From: SKLM01 sp041687115
GTDB lineage: Bacteria > Chloroflexota > Anaerolineae > B4-G1
Direction: 5' to 3'
Assembly: GCA_041687115.1 (NCBI GenBank)
Contig: JAWLCP010000067.1
Location: 1 to 13,985, forward strand
DNA: 13,985 nucleotides
Shown here: piece after piece, positions 1 through 6,986 of the stretch
Layout: each line of letters opens with the position of its first letter
How positions within the stretch are numbered: the first letter of the stretch is position 1
The notes under the pieces: model-generated
Databases searched by the model: none
Seen by the model: only the letters and a program-made list of their open reading frames with translations
Told to the model about the DNA's origin: nothing
Program-made: the position numbers and the translations under genes

Positions 1-935
1 TGGATGGCGACGATGAACTTCGATTTCTCCATGGCTGCGTTGTGGAACGTGTCGCCACGGATGCCCACGGCCACGTACACCTCGGGCGAGACCGTCACGC
101 CGCGCACGTCAACGACCTGTTCCGCGTCGATCAGCCCTGCGTCCCAGACGCCGCGATCGCCGGCCAGGTGCGCCCCCAGTGTGTCCGCCAACCGCTCAAC
201 CAGACCGAAGTCACCCGCCTGGCGCCCCCCGGCCACGATGGCCGTCGCCTCAGACAGCGGCACGTCCGGCGCCCGGAATCCTTCAGCCGGCCCCAGCACG
301 CGAACCGCTGGCTCCACGGGCTCTACGTCGAGCGTCGTGGGCTCGCCTCTGCGGTACTCGTCGAGGAAAGGCTTCGAGAACGCGCGCGGTTCGATGGTAA
401 GGAACTGCGGACGGGCCTCCGGGCAGGCTCTGATCTCGAAGTACTCACCACCGTACACCGGGAAGGTTGCCTCCACCGCGCGGGTGCCCTCCTCAAGGGC
501 AGCCTCCGTCACGTGCTCGATCAACCCCCCGCCCATCCGCTGCGCCAGCCTCGGCGCCAGCGTCTGCCCAACCTCCGTCGCACCGAAGAGGACGATCTCC
601 GGCTGCTCCTCCTCGAACACGTTCGCCAGAACCTCCAGGTAGGGCTCCACGGCGAAGGTCGCCAGGCTCCCGTGATCGGCCACGCGGACGCCGTCGGCAC
701 CGACCTCATACAGCGTGCCCGCCAGCGAGGCTACGTCCTCGCCGGGGAGAACCGCGTACACGTAGGCCCCCAGCGAGTCCGCAAGCGTGCGAGCGGCTCC
801 GATCGCCTCCAGCGTCACGGCCGCGACCTCGCCGGCCACAACGTCGGCGACGACCCACACCCCTCCACCGCCCTCGGCCTCCTCGAAGACCTCCTCCTGC
901 TGCGCCATCATCAGGTCAAGGTACGAAGCGTCCAT
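1..935 (-). CDS. etfA: Electron transfer flavoprotein alpha subunit, 3' end cut by window edge
   Basis: ETF alpha takes electrons from acyl-CoA dehydrogenases through FAD and passes them towards the quinone pool. The reading frame is open from ATG 935 to the left edge (311 codons). The start has a GGAGG-type site just upstream, and etfB ends 15 nt before it. The N-terminal half is the usual ETF Rossmann-like domain (FGATEVGQTLAPRLAQRMGG). The C-terminal FAD domain begins near IVAGGRQ and runs through VSPEVYVAVGIRGDTFHN to EKSKFIVAI. By comparison with human ETFA, about 35 residues are missing beyond the edge. The FAD loop is unusual: where the family normally has GQTGK and GISGAIQH, this protein has VDVRG and GIRGDTFH. 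It is therefore a divergent branch, and its partner dehydrogenases or cofactor handling may differ. The family call is secure; the exact branch is not. Confidence 0.93.
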   Translation of the reverse strand, partial: MDASYLDLMMAQQEEVFEEAEGGGGVWVVADVVAGEVAAVTLEAIGAARTLADSLGAYVYAVLPGEDVASLAGTLYEVGADGVRVADHGSLATFAVEPYLEVLANVFEEEQPEIVLFGATEVGQTLAPRLAQRMGGGLIEHVTEAALEEGTRAVEATFPVYGGEYFEIRACPEARPQFLTIEPRAFSKPFLDEYRRGEPTTLDVEPVEPAVRVLGPAEGFRAPDVPLSEATAIVAGGRQAGDFGLVERLADTLGAHLAGDRGVWDAGLIDAEQVVDVRGVTVSPEVYVAVGIRGDTFHNAAMEKSKFIVAI

Positions 936-950
936 GTCAGGTCCTCCTCC

Positions 951-1739
951 CTATCTCCGCAGCCGCTTTCGGAGCGCCTCTCCCACCGCCTGGGCCGCCT
1001 GCTCGGGCGTTCCCTCCACCCGCGCCCCCCGCTCCCGCTCGGGCGGGAAATCGCGTCCTCGCTCCTCCAGGACCGGCACGCGTTCGTCTGCTGCCAGTAG
1101 ATCCGCCGCATCCCAGCGCTCCAGAGCTTCGGCCATTCCCTGCTCGCCGCGGTATACGTTGATCAGGCGCACGCCATCCGCATAACGGGGCTTGAGCGCC
1201 CCCGCCGGCACCGTGACCACGGCCGGCAGAGCCGTCTCCACGTCGACGTATGCATCTCCATCTTGCCGCACCGCCTGCAGAGCTCCATCTGCCGCTTCCA
1301 CCGCCCAGGCCCCGGCCACCTGGGGCCATCCCAGCGCCTCGGCCAGGCGCAGCCCCAACTGACCCTGCCCGGTGTCGAATGTGGTCATACCAGCCATAAC
1401 CAGGTCAGCCCCGCCCAGACGCCCGATGACGGCCTCCAGGGTCCGGGTCACCACGGCCTCGTCGGCGTCTTCGAAGCCCTCACCGGACACATAGATGCCC
1501 CGGTCGGCCCCCATGGCCAGCCCCCGCCGCAGCGTGTCGTCGTCCGGCTCCGGCTGACCGGAGACGACGATCACCTCCGCGCCGACCTCGTCCTTGAGGC
1601 GCAGCGCCGCCTCCAACGCGCAATGATCGGCTGGCTCGATCAGATACTCCTCGCGGTTGATGAACAGTCGACGCAGTCGCCTATGGGCCACGATGCCAGC
1701 GGGGTCGAGAACCCTCCTGAGTGGAACGATTATTCGCAT
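951..1739 (-). CDS. etfB: Electron transfer flavoprotein beta subunit
   Basis: The beta subunit of ETF pairs with EtfA and in ordinary ETFs binds AMP. This 262-residue protein has the family length. It starts MRIIVPLRRVLDP, has a mid-region EPADHCALEAALRLKD (matching the usual NPxDxxALExAxxLK) and the nucleotide-binding stretch MAGMTTFDTGQGQLG near residues 116-129. ATG 1739 is preceded by AGGAGA about 8 nt upstream. It lies 30 nt after the acyl-CoA dehydrogenase stop and 15 nt before etfA, so the genes are almost certainly cotranscribed. The C-terminal tail (about 225-262) is rich in Arg and Glu. It could be the beta subunit of an electron-bifurcating ETF, but nothing read here establishes that, and the neighbours point to ordinary beta-oxidation. 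Confidence 0.93.
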   Translation of the reverse strand: MRIIVPLRRVLDPAGIVAHRRLRRLFINREEYLIEPADHCALEAALRLKDEVGAEVIVVSGQPEPDDDTLRRGLAMGADRGIYVSGEGFEDADEAVVTRTLEAVIGRLGGADLVMAGMTTFDTGQGQLGLRLAEALGWPQVAGAWAVEAADGALQAVRQDGDAYVDVETALPAVVTVPAGALKPRYADGVRLINVYRGEQGMAEALERWDAADLLAADERVPVLEERGRDFPPERERGARVEGTPEQAAQAVGEALRKRLRR

Positions 1740-1769
1740 GATCTCATCTCCTGTTCCTTTGCCCCCTGG

Positions 1770-2936
1770 TCACGGACTGATCCGCACGCCGTGCTCGCGG
1801 AAGAGACGCGACGCGATGACGATACGCTGAATCTCGTTCGTGCCCTCGAAGATCTCCGCGATCCTGGCGTCCCGGAAGGCCCGTTCAATGGGGTAGTCGC
1901 GTGAGTACCCCAGGCCTCCGTGGATCTGCACCGCCATGTCGATCGCCCGCGAGGCCACCTCGGATCCATACAGCTTGCACATCGCCGCCAGGCGTGTGAA
2001 GGGCTGGTCGGTATCCACCATCCACGCCACCCGGTAGACCAGGCTCCGAAGCGCCTCCAGCTCCGTCGCCATGTCGGCGATCATCCACTGGACCGATTGC
2101 TTCTGGGCCAATGCCGTCCCGAACTGCTCCCGCGTCTTGGCCCAATTGATCGACCACTCCAACGCCGCCTGAGCACCCCCAAGACAGGCAGCGCCCAGCG
2201 TCAGCCGTCCCATGTCGAGCGACTTCATGAAGGCGACGAAGCCCTCGCCCACCTTGCCCAGCACGTTCTCGTGCGGCACCCGCATGTCCTCGAACACCAG
2301 CTCCGCCGTGGAGCTGCCCCGGATGCCCATCTTATCCTCATGCCTGCCCACCTGGAAGCCCGGCGTGTCGGTCTCGATGATGAAGGCCGTGATACCGCCC
2401 CGGGGCCCCAGCGTGGGATCCGTGACCGCCATAACGGTGGCGATGTCGGCGAAACTCCCATTGGTGTTGAACGTCTTGGTGCCGTTGATCACCCAGTGGT
2501 CACCGTCCCGCACCGCGCGGGTGCGGATCGCCGCCGCGTCGGAGCCGGCATCGGACTCGGTCAGCAGGAAGGCAGCGAATTTCTCGCCCCTCGCCAGGGG
2601 CGTCAGATACTTGCGCTTCTGTTCTTCATTCCCATCCAGGTAGACTGACATCGCGCCGATGCCGATGTGGGCGCCGACGTTCGTCGCCGTCGAGGTGCAG
2701 ATCCGTCCCAGCTCCTCCATCAGGATGCAATACCCTGCCTCGCCGGCGCCCATCCCCCCGTACTCCTGCGGGAAACAGACTCCCAGAAGACCGATCTCCC
2801 CCATCTTGTGCAACACCTCAAACGGGACCCTCCCCTCACGATCGATCTCCGCCGCGATAGGGGCGACCTCGTTCTCCGCGAACTCCCGGATCATCCGTCG
2901 CAGAGCTTCATGTTCCGGAGAAAACGTGAAATCCAT
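1770..2936 (-). CDS. Acyl-CoA dehydrogenase, catalytically complete
   Basis: FAD-dependent acyl-CoA dehydrogenase (388 aa), which oxidises acyl-CoA to trans-2-enoyl-CoA and hands electrons to ETF. Seen in order: N-terminal helical domain, the LLTESDAGSD signature near 124-133, GRLTLGAACLGG near the start of the C-terminal helical domain, KTREQFG, and QIHGGLGYSRDYPIERAFRD. The IFEGTNEIQR motif carries the catalytic glutamate, about E364, in the position used by short- and medium-chain enzymes. The frame could extend 19 codons further upstream. ATG 2936 is preferred because GAGGAGG lies just upstream of it, MDFTFSPEHE is the normal family start, and the longer form would overlap the preceding stop codon. 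The gap to the upstream acyl-CoA dehydrogenase gene is 10 nt. Chain-length specificity cannot be read from the sequence. Confidence 0.95.
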   Translation of the reverse strand: MDFTFSPEHEALRRMIREFAENEVAPIAAEIDREGRVPFEVLHKMGEIGLLGVCFPQEYGGMGAGEAGYCILMEELGRICTSTATNVGAHIGIGAMSVYLDGNEEQKRKYLTPLARGEKFAAFLLTESDAGSDAAAIRTRAVRDGDHWVINGTKTFNTNGSFADIATVMAVTDPTLGPRGGITAFIIETDTPGFQVGRHEDKMGIRGSSTAELVFEDMRVPHENVLGKVGEGFVAFMKSLDMGRLTLGAACLGGAQAALEWSINWAKTREQFGTALAQKQSVQWMIADMATELEALRSLVYRVAWMVDTDQPFTRLAAMCKLYGSEVASRAIDMAVQIHGGLGYSRDYPIERAFRDARIAEIFEGTNEIQRIVIASRLFREHGVRISP

Positions 2937-2946
2937 AGCTACCTCC

Positions 2947-4110
2947 TCACGGCGTGATCTCAACCTCCCACGCAGAGAACACATTCTTTGCAATCAGGAC
3001 GTTGTGCACTTCGGTCGGCCCGCCGATGATGCCCAGCGCCCGGGCGTCGCGGTACTTGCGCGCCATCGGATAGTCCTCCATGTACCCATAGCCGCCCATC
3101 ACCTGAACCATGCGATCGGTGACGCTGCGCGCCACGCGGGCCCCGAAGGCCTTGACGACGGAGGCGTCAAAGGCCAGGTCCTCACCCTGATCAACCTGCC
3201 ACGCCCCGTGGTAGACCAGATACCGCAGCGCCTCGGTCTCGACGGCGCTCTCGGCGATGAAGTTCTGAATGGCCTGTTTCTCGGCGATTGGAACGTCAAA
3301 CTGGACCCGCTCCGTGGCGAACTGCGCCCCCACATCCACGCTGTTATCAGATACGCCCAGCGCGGCCGCGCCCAGCGTGATCGCCATGCGCTGCCGCGCC
3401 CGTTCCGCGATCTCCCGCCCCTCGCCCTCATCGCCGAGACGATTCGCCGGCGGAACGCGACAGCCTTCCAGGTAGAGCGTGTGAAAGGGGACACTGCGCA
3501 GCCCGAGGGTGGGCTCGCGGTAGCCCACCGTCAGCCCGGAGGTGTCGCTGGGAATCAAGAAGGCCGTGATGCCCCCCGGCGCTTCGGCGAAGACGAGATA
3601 CAGCGTATCCATCCCGGCGTTCGCGATCTCGCCGTTGGCGACCCAGGTCTTGACGCCGTCAAGGACGTACCCCTCCCCGTCGACGACCGCCCTCGCCTCC
3701 AGCGAGGTCGTGTCGCTTCCAGCGTCCGGCTCGGTCATCGCAAAGGCACCGATGGCCTCGCCGCTTGCCAGCAGAGGAAGGAACTCCTCCTTCTGAGCAT
3801 CGCTTCCATGATCGAGGATCGACATCGCGACCAGACTGATGTGCGTTCCCAGCGTCACCGCGACCGATACACAGTCCCGCGCCAGAGCCTCAATGAGGAG
3901 AGCATAGCTGACGAAGTCGAGACTCGCGCCGAAATGCTCCTCCGGAAGCGTCGCCCCCAGGAAGCCCTGACGAGCCGCCTTCTTCAGCACGTCCACCGGC
4001 AGCATCTCCTCATGGTCGATCTCCTCCGCGATCGGCGCAATCTCGTTCGTGGAGAAGTCCTCGAACATAGCGCGGAACATCTTCTGTTCTTCACTGAGAG
4101 AAAAATCCAT
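2947..4110 (-). CDS. Acyl-CoA dehydrogenase family protein lacking the usual catalytic glutamate
   Basis: Second acyl-CoA dehydrogenase paralogue (387 aa), first gene of the left-hand operon segment, with AGGAGGGG upstream of ATG 4110. Family marks are clear: MDFSLSEEQK start, AMTEPDAGSD near 124-133, ATERVQFD, and VMGGYGYMEDYPMARKYRD. In the C-terminal motif the neighbouring enzyme reads IFEGTNEIQR, but this one reads IIGGPTEVHN, so glycine (about G363) replaces the catalytic glutamate. The alternative glutamate used by isovaleryl/long-chain enzymes (LERL at the start of the helical C-terminal domain) also aligns with a non-acidic residue here (QRMAITLG). The protein may be a non-catalytic partner of the next gene's product, as in mycobacterial alpha2-beta2 FadE pairs. 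It could also act with a displaced base or on an unusual substrate. Confidence 0.92.
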   Translation of the reverse strand: MDFSLSEEQKMFRAMFEDFSTNEIAPIAEEIDHEEMLPVDVLKKAARQGFLGATLPEEHFGASLDFVSYALLIEALARDCVSVAVTLGTHISLVAMSILDHGSDAQKEEFLPLLASGEAIGAFAMTEPDAGSDTTSLEARAVVDGEGYVLDGVKTWVANGEIANAGMDTLYLVFAEAPGGITAFLIPSDTSGLTVGYREPTLGLRSVPFHTLYLEGCRVPPANRLGDEGEGREIAERARQRMAITLGAAALGVSDNSVDVGAQFATERVQFDVPIAEKQAIQNFIAESAVETEALRYLVYHGAWQVDQGEDLAFDASVVKAFGARVARSVTDRMVQVMGGYGYMEDYPMARKYRDARALGIIGGPTEVHNVLIAKNVFSAWEVEITP

Positions 4111-4134
4111 CCCAACCCCTCCTGCTGATGGCTC

Positions 4135-4165
4135 AGCACCTCCATTGATTGAGAATTGAGGTGCT
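4135..4165. repeat. Inverted repeat (8-bp arms) in the leader of the catalytically odd acyl-CoA dehydrogenase gene
   Basis: AGCACCTC at 4135-4142 and GAGGTGCT at 4158-4165 are perfect inverted arms around a 15-nt A/T-richer centre, ending 25 nt upstream of ATG 4110. It could be a leader hairpin or a protein-binding site. There is no T-run, so it is not a standard intrinsic terminator. The function is not known. Confidence 0.45.
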
Positions 4166-4201
4166 CCGGACCCAGCGAGCTGCTACGGGACGATGACGAC
4201 G

Positions 4202-4300
4202 GGTCCGGGGCACCTGCCGGCAACGGCTGTGACGGACAGCGTGTGATGGTCGCGCCCGGTCCTGCCCCGACGTCGCGGCGTTGTTGGCGTCGAAGCACGC
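4202..4300 (+). repeat. 99-bp copy left of the N gap (identical to 4401-4499)
   Basis: This stretch is base-for-base identical to 4401-4499 on the other side of the N block. It begins GGTCCGGGGC and ends GAAGCACGC. Exact identity over 99 bp in non-coding DNA at both contig ends is the mark of two contigs that share a k-mer overlap but were scaffolded without being merged. It should be read as an assembly artefact and not as a biological repeat. Confidence 0.9.
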
Positions 4301-4400
4301 NNNNNNNNNNNNNNNNNNNNNNNNNNNNNNNNNNNNNNNNNNNNNNNNNNNNNNNNNNNNNNNNNNNNNNNNNNNNNNNNNNNNNNNNNNNNNNNNNNNN
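4301..4400. other. Scaffold gap (100 N)
   Basis: Exactly 100 N, the conventional placeholder for a gap of unknown length. Because the flanks are identical over 99 bp, the real gap is probably zero and the flanks should be collapsed. Confidence 0.97.
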
Positions 4401-4499
4401 GGTCCGGGGCACCTGCCGGCAACGGCTGTGACGGACAGCGTGTGATGGTCGCGCCCGGTCCTGCCCCGACGTCGCGGCGTTGTTGGCGTCGAAGCACGC
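4401..4499 (+). repeat. 99-bp copy right of the N gap (identical to 4202-4300)
   Basis: Second copy of the 99-bp sequence flanking the gap. Everything from 4500 rightwards is continuous with the hydratase gene, so this copy is in its correct place relative to that gene. Confidence 0.9.
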
Positions 4500-4517
4500 T
4501 GGGACCGCGACGCCAAC
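4482..4517 (-). terminator. Possible hairpin terminator or attenuator after the enoyl-CoA hydratase gene
   Basis: GTTGGCGTCG (4482-4491) and CGACGCCAAC (4508-4517) form a perfect 10-bp GC-rich stem with a 16-nt loop. The stem starts 16 nt past the hydratase stop in the direction of transcription. A competing stem, CGTCGCGG (4470-4477) with CCGCGACG (4505-4512), shares part of the same arm. No U-run follows, so this would be a weak or non-canonical terminator, or a 3'-end stabilising hairpin. Confidence 0.4.
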
Positions 4518-4533
4518 CTACCAGTCCACCGAC

Positions 4534-5334
4534 CTACTGATCCTTGAACTCCGGCTGTCGCTTCTCCAGGAAGGCGCTGACCCCCTCCCGGATGTCCTCC
4601 GTGTCGGCGAGGCCGACAAACTGCTCTTTCTCAATCTCGAGGCCCTTCTCCACCGTCGTCTCCAGGCCCTGTGCGACCGCACGCAGCGTGGCCGCGATGG
4701 GGAACTTCGACTTGGACACGATCTTCCGGGCCAATCCACGGGCCTCCTTGAGAATCGCGCCCGCCGGCACGACCTTATTGACCAGGCCGATGCGGTACGC
4801 CTCCTGCGCCGTGATCATATCACCCGTGAGGATCATCTCCAGCGCCTTGCCCTTGCCAACGATGCGGGCCAGCCGCTGGGTGCCACCCCAACCCGGGATG
4901 AGCCCCAGGTTGATCTCTGGCTGGCCCATGCGGGCGCGGTCGGAGCAGATGCGCATGTGACAGGCCATGGCCAGCTCGAGGCCGCCCCCGAGGCAGAAAC
5001 CGTTGATGGCAGCGATGACCGGTTTGGTGGCTGTCTCGATCTTGAGGTGGACGCCCTGACCCCGCTCGATGAACTCCCGGGCCTCAGCATAGCCCCCCTC
5101 GGGATTCTCGAGAAGCGCCTTGATCTCCGGGATGTCCGCGCCCGCGACGAAGGCGTTCGTGCCCCCACCGGTGATAATGATGGCCTTGACCTCGTCGTCG
5201 GCCATCAGCTCGTCTATCGCCTCATCGAGCTCGGTCACCACCTGTTTGTTGAACGAGTTGACGGGCGGGTGATCGATCGTCAGCAAGGCAATGCGGTCTT
5301 CAACCTCCGTTCGGATGTTTTGCCATTCTCCCAT
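4534..5334 (-). CDS. Enoyl-CoA hydratase (crotonase family)
   Basis: Hydrates trans-2-enoyl-CoA to 3-hydroxyacyl-CoA, the second step of beta-oxidation. The protein has 266 residues, the normal length for a single-domain crotonase. Oxyanion-hole and CoA-binding regions are present (AFVAGADIPEI near 61-71, NGFCLGGGLELAMACH near 111-126). Both catalytic glutamates are in place, E120 (GGGLELA) and E140 (QPEINLGLIPGWGGTQRL), 20 residues apart as in rat mitochondrial hydratase. This supports true hydratase activity and argues against an isomerase or hydrolase relative. ATG 5334 follows AGGAGG, and the dehydrogenase gene ends 10 nt upstream, so the two are cotranscribed and give a two-step module. 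It is probably the last gene of the thiolase segment. Confidence 0.95.
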   Translation of the reverse strand: MGEWQNIRTEVEDRIALLTIDHPPVNSFNKQVVTELDEAIDELMADDEVKAIIITGGGTNAFVAGADIPEIKALLENPEGGYAEAREFIERGQGVHLKIETATKPVIAAINGFCLGGGLELAMACHMRICSDRARMGQPEINLGLIPGWGGTQRLARIVGKGKALEMILTGDMITAQEAYRIGLVNKVVPAGAILKEARGLARKIVSKSKFPIAATLRAVAQGLETTVEKGLEIEKEQFVGLADTEDIREGVSAFLEKRQPEFKDQ

Positions 5335-5344
5335 GGTTTTCCTC

Positions 5345-6568
5345 CTACGTATGCTCGTAGAACCCCTTGCCAGTCTTCACACCGAGATGCCCGGCGCGAG
5401 CGCGCAGTCGGAGGGGGCGCGAAGGCCGGAATCGGGGGCCGAACGCATCCTCCAGCTCCTCCAACTTCTCCACGACCACATCCAGCCCAATCCGGTCGGC
5501 GATGACGAGCGGCCCTACCCGATCCCCCTCGTAGGTCATGCCCGTGCCCGCGACCATGGCCATGTCGATGTCCGTCATCGTGGCCACGTTCTCCAGCACG
5601 CACTGCGCCGCCTCATTGATCAACGGATACATCACCCGCTCGACGCTGAACGACGTCCCCGACGCCACCTCGCCCCCTGCCTGGAGCTCCTCGATCATCT
5701 GGTGGACCTCCTCCGACTCCCCGCCGGGGTGATCGTAGAAGCCGGCGCCGCTCTTCTCGCCCAGCCGCCCGGCCTCCAGGAGCTTCTCGAACAGACGGGC
5801 CGGGGTCATGCGATCGCCGTACTCCGAGTAGAGATACTCCCCGACGTCGCCGCAGACGTCAATGCCCAACATGTCCATCAGCGTGAAGGGCCCCATCGGC
5901 ATGCCCCACTCCACCACTGCCCTGTCGATCTCTGTGGCGGTGGCCGCGCCTTCCTCCAACGCCAGGGTCGCCTCGTTCAGATACGGCATCAACAAGCGGT
6001 TGACCAGGAAGCCGGGGCACTCCTGGACCACCACCGGGATCTTGCGCAGCGTCTCGGCGAACATCACCACGTCGTCCTGCGTCTCGCGCCCGGTGTCGAG
6101 CCCTGGGATCACCTCCACCAGCTTCATCACGTGGGCGGGGTTGAAGAAGTGCATCCCGATCACCTTGTGCGGTTTGCCAGTTGCGGCCCCCATCTCGGAG
6201 ATGGACAGCGCCGAGGTATTGCTGGCGAAGATGGTCTGCTCAGGACAGACCTCCTCCAGCTCCTGAAAGACCTGCTTCTTGATCGCCATCTTCTCCGGTA
6301 CGGCTTCGATGACGATATCCACGTCGCTGAACTCGTCGTACGAGAGCGTGGGCGTCACCAGGTCAACCTTCGACGCCATGTCGCTGGCGCTCATCTTCCC
6401 CTTGTCGACCCGCCCCTGGTAGATCGACCGAATCTGCTCCATGCCGGCATCGAGCATCTCCTGATCGATGTCCTTCATCACCACCGGCAAGCCGGCGTAC
6501 GTAATGACCTGGGCGATCTCGCCCCCCATCGTACCGGCGCCAACCACGCCTGCCTTGAAAATGTACAT
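5345..6568 (-). CDS. 3-hydroxyacyl-CoA dehydrogenase with two C-terminal 3HCDH domains
   Basis: NAD-dependent oxidation of 3-hydroxyacyl-CoA to 3-ketoacyl-CoA. The Rossmann domain opens with GVVGAGTMGGEIAQ. The catalytic pair is visible as H140 (GMHFFNP) and E152 (VEVIPG), 12 residues apart as in the pig enzyme (H158/E170). SNTSALSI near 117-124 is also typical. At 407 aa it is longer than the single-domain short-chain enzyme (about 280 aa). After the first 3HCDH domain (CPGFLVNRLL, GPFTLMDMLG) there is a second (VMYPLINEAA, GPLVIADRIGLD, ending GVKTGKGFYEHT). It therefore resembles the dehydrogenase half of FadB/FadJ separated from its hydratase half, which is supplied here by the next gene. 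ATG 6568 follows GGAGGG. A 139-nt leader with a palindrome and a hairpin separates it from the preceding small gene. Confidence 0.94.
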   Translation of the reverse strand: MYIFKAGVVGAGTMGGEIAQVITYAGLPVVMKDIDQEMLDAGMEQIRSIYQGRVDKGKMSASDMASKVDLVTPTLSYDEFSDVDIVIEAVPEKMAIKKQVFQELEEVCPEQTIFASNTSALSISEMGAATGKPHKVIGMHFFNPAHVMKLVEVIPGLDTGRETQDDVVMFAETLRKIPVVVQECPGFLVNRLLMPYLNEATLALEEGAATATEIDRAVVEWGMPMGPFTLMDMLGIDVCGDVGEYLYSEYGDRMTPARLFEKLLEAGRLGEKSGAGFYDHPGGESEEVHQMIEELQAGGEVASGTSFSVERVMYPLINEAAQCVLENVATMTDIDMAMVAGTGMTYEGDRVGPLVIADRIGLDVVVEKLEELEDAFGPRFRPSRPLRLRARAGHLGVKTGKGFYEHT

Positions 6569-6605
6569 TCTGACTCCCTCCTATGTGCTGGTCTCCAATC
6601 CACGG

Positions 6606-6626
6606 GGGCAGGAGCACGCCCTGCCC
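6606..6626. repeat. Hairpin in the leader of the 3-hydroxyacyl-CoA dehydrogenase gene
   Basis: GGGCAGG (6606-6612) and CCTGCCC (6620-6626) are perfect 7-bp arms around a 7-nt loop, about 38 nt upstream of ATG 6568. No U-run follows. It may be an RNA hairpin affecting the relative expression of the genes on either side; this is inference from position. Confidence 0.4.
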
Positions 6627-6638
6627 TGCACGTGAAGA

Positions 6639-6650
6639 GTGACGCGTCAC
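6639..6650. promoter_or_regulatory. 12-bp perfect palindrome GTGACGCGTCAC, possible operator
   Basis: GTGACGCGTCAC is fully self-complementary and lies 71-82 nt upstream of the dehydrogenase start, in the longest spacer inside the thiolase-hydratase operon. It shares TGAC...GTCA ends with the operator-like palindrome upstream of the TetR gene, but the internal spacing differs (10 versus 13 bp). It could bind a regulator; no promoter was recognised beside it. Confidence 0.35.
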
Positions 6651-6707
6651 ATGAGATAACTCACGCCCCAAGACCCTCGGACTGCGGCCCCCGTCCGTTC
6701 CCCAACC

Positions 6708-6974
6708 CTACCACGCCGGCAGCGGGATCGCCGCGTCCGGGTCTTCCACGCGGACGAAATAGATCCACTCATCCGGATGCTCCTCAAACGCAGCTCGGTC
6801 CGCCTGACCGAGCGTCTTGCCGACGAAGTAGTCGCCACTCTCCGGTTCAATGGCCACGACCACAGCGTCCTCCCGACCGTCCAAGTCCCCCTTTATGGCC
6901 TCGAAGACCTCCTTGCCTTTGGCGACGAAGGCCGCCCGCGCGTCACTGTCCTGCCAGATGGAGATGTCCGCCAT
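6708..6974 (-). CDS. Small acidic protein of unknown function in the beta-oxidation operon
   Basis: 88 residues, acidic, with no signal peptide, membrane segment or Cys/His metal motif. A helical N-terminal half (about 10-30) is followed by AVVVAIEPESGDYFVGKTLG (about 37-56), then EEHPDEWIYFVRVEDP and a terminal tryptophan. The pattern VVAIExESGDYFxGxT ... PDxxxYFxRV recalls small uncharacterised proteins I associate with cyanobacteria and Chloroflexi; that is memory, not a search. The gene looks real: ATG 6974 has GGAGG about 7 nt upstream, thiolase ends 12 nt before it, and codon use matches its neighbours. Its position suggests a role tied to the thiolase or dehydrogenase, such as an accessory or assembly factor, but no function can be assigned. 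Confidence 0.8.
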   Translation of the reverse strand: MADISIWQDSDARAAFVAKGKEVFEAIKGDLDGREDAVVVAIEPESGDYFVGKTLGQADRAAFEEHPDEWIYFVRVEDPDAAIPLPAW

Positions 6975-6986
6975 TGCTGTTCCTCC

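Larger units (their letters stand above)
4111..4533. other. Intergenic region between hydratase and acyl-CoA dehydrogenase genes, containing an assembly gap
   Basis: No gene is supported here. Apparent reading frames on both strands run through the N block and are artefacts. If the duplicated 99 bp and the Ns are collapsed, the true spacer is about 224 nt. It holds one hairpin just after the hydratase stop (4482-4517) and one just before the acyl-CoA dehydrogenase start (4135-4165). I found no convincing -35/-10 pair on the minus strand, so it is open whether the left-hand genes have their own promoter or are read through from thiolase-hydratase. Confidence 0.8.

Noticed and set aside
2937..2993. 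19-codon upstream extension of the first acyl-CoA dehydrogenase
   Set aside because: It overlaps the end of the preceding gene, its residues do not fit the family, and ATG 2936 has a strong ribosome site.
2659..4128. Plus-strand open frame (489 codons) opposite the second acyl-CoA dehydrogenase
   Set aside because: Antisense shadow crossing two real genes and their spacer; low-complexity composition.
4202..4499. Tandem duplication or attachment-site pair around the gap
   Set aside because: The exact 99-bp identity directly abutting a 100-N placeholder is explained more simply by an unmerged contig overlap.
4133..4516. Reading frames running through the N block
   Set aside because: They depend on undefined bases and on the duplicated flank; no real protein is supported.
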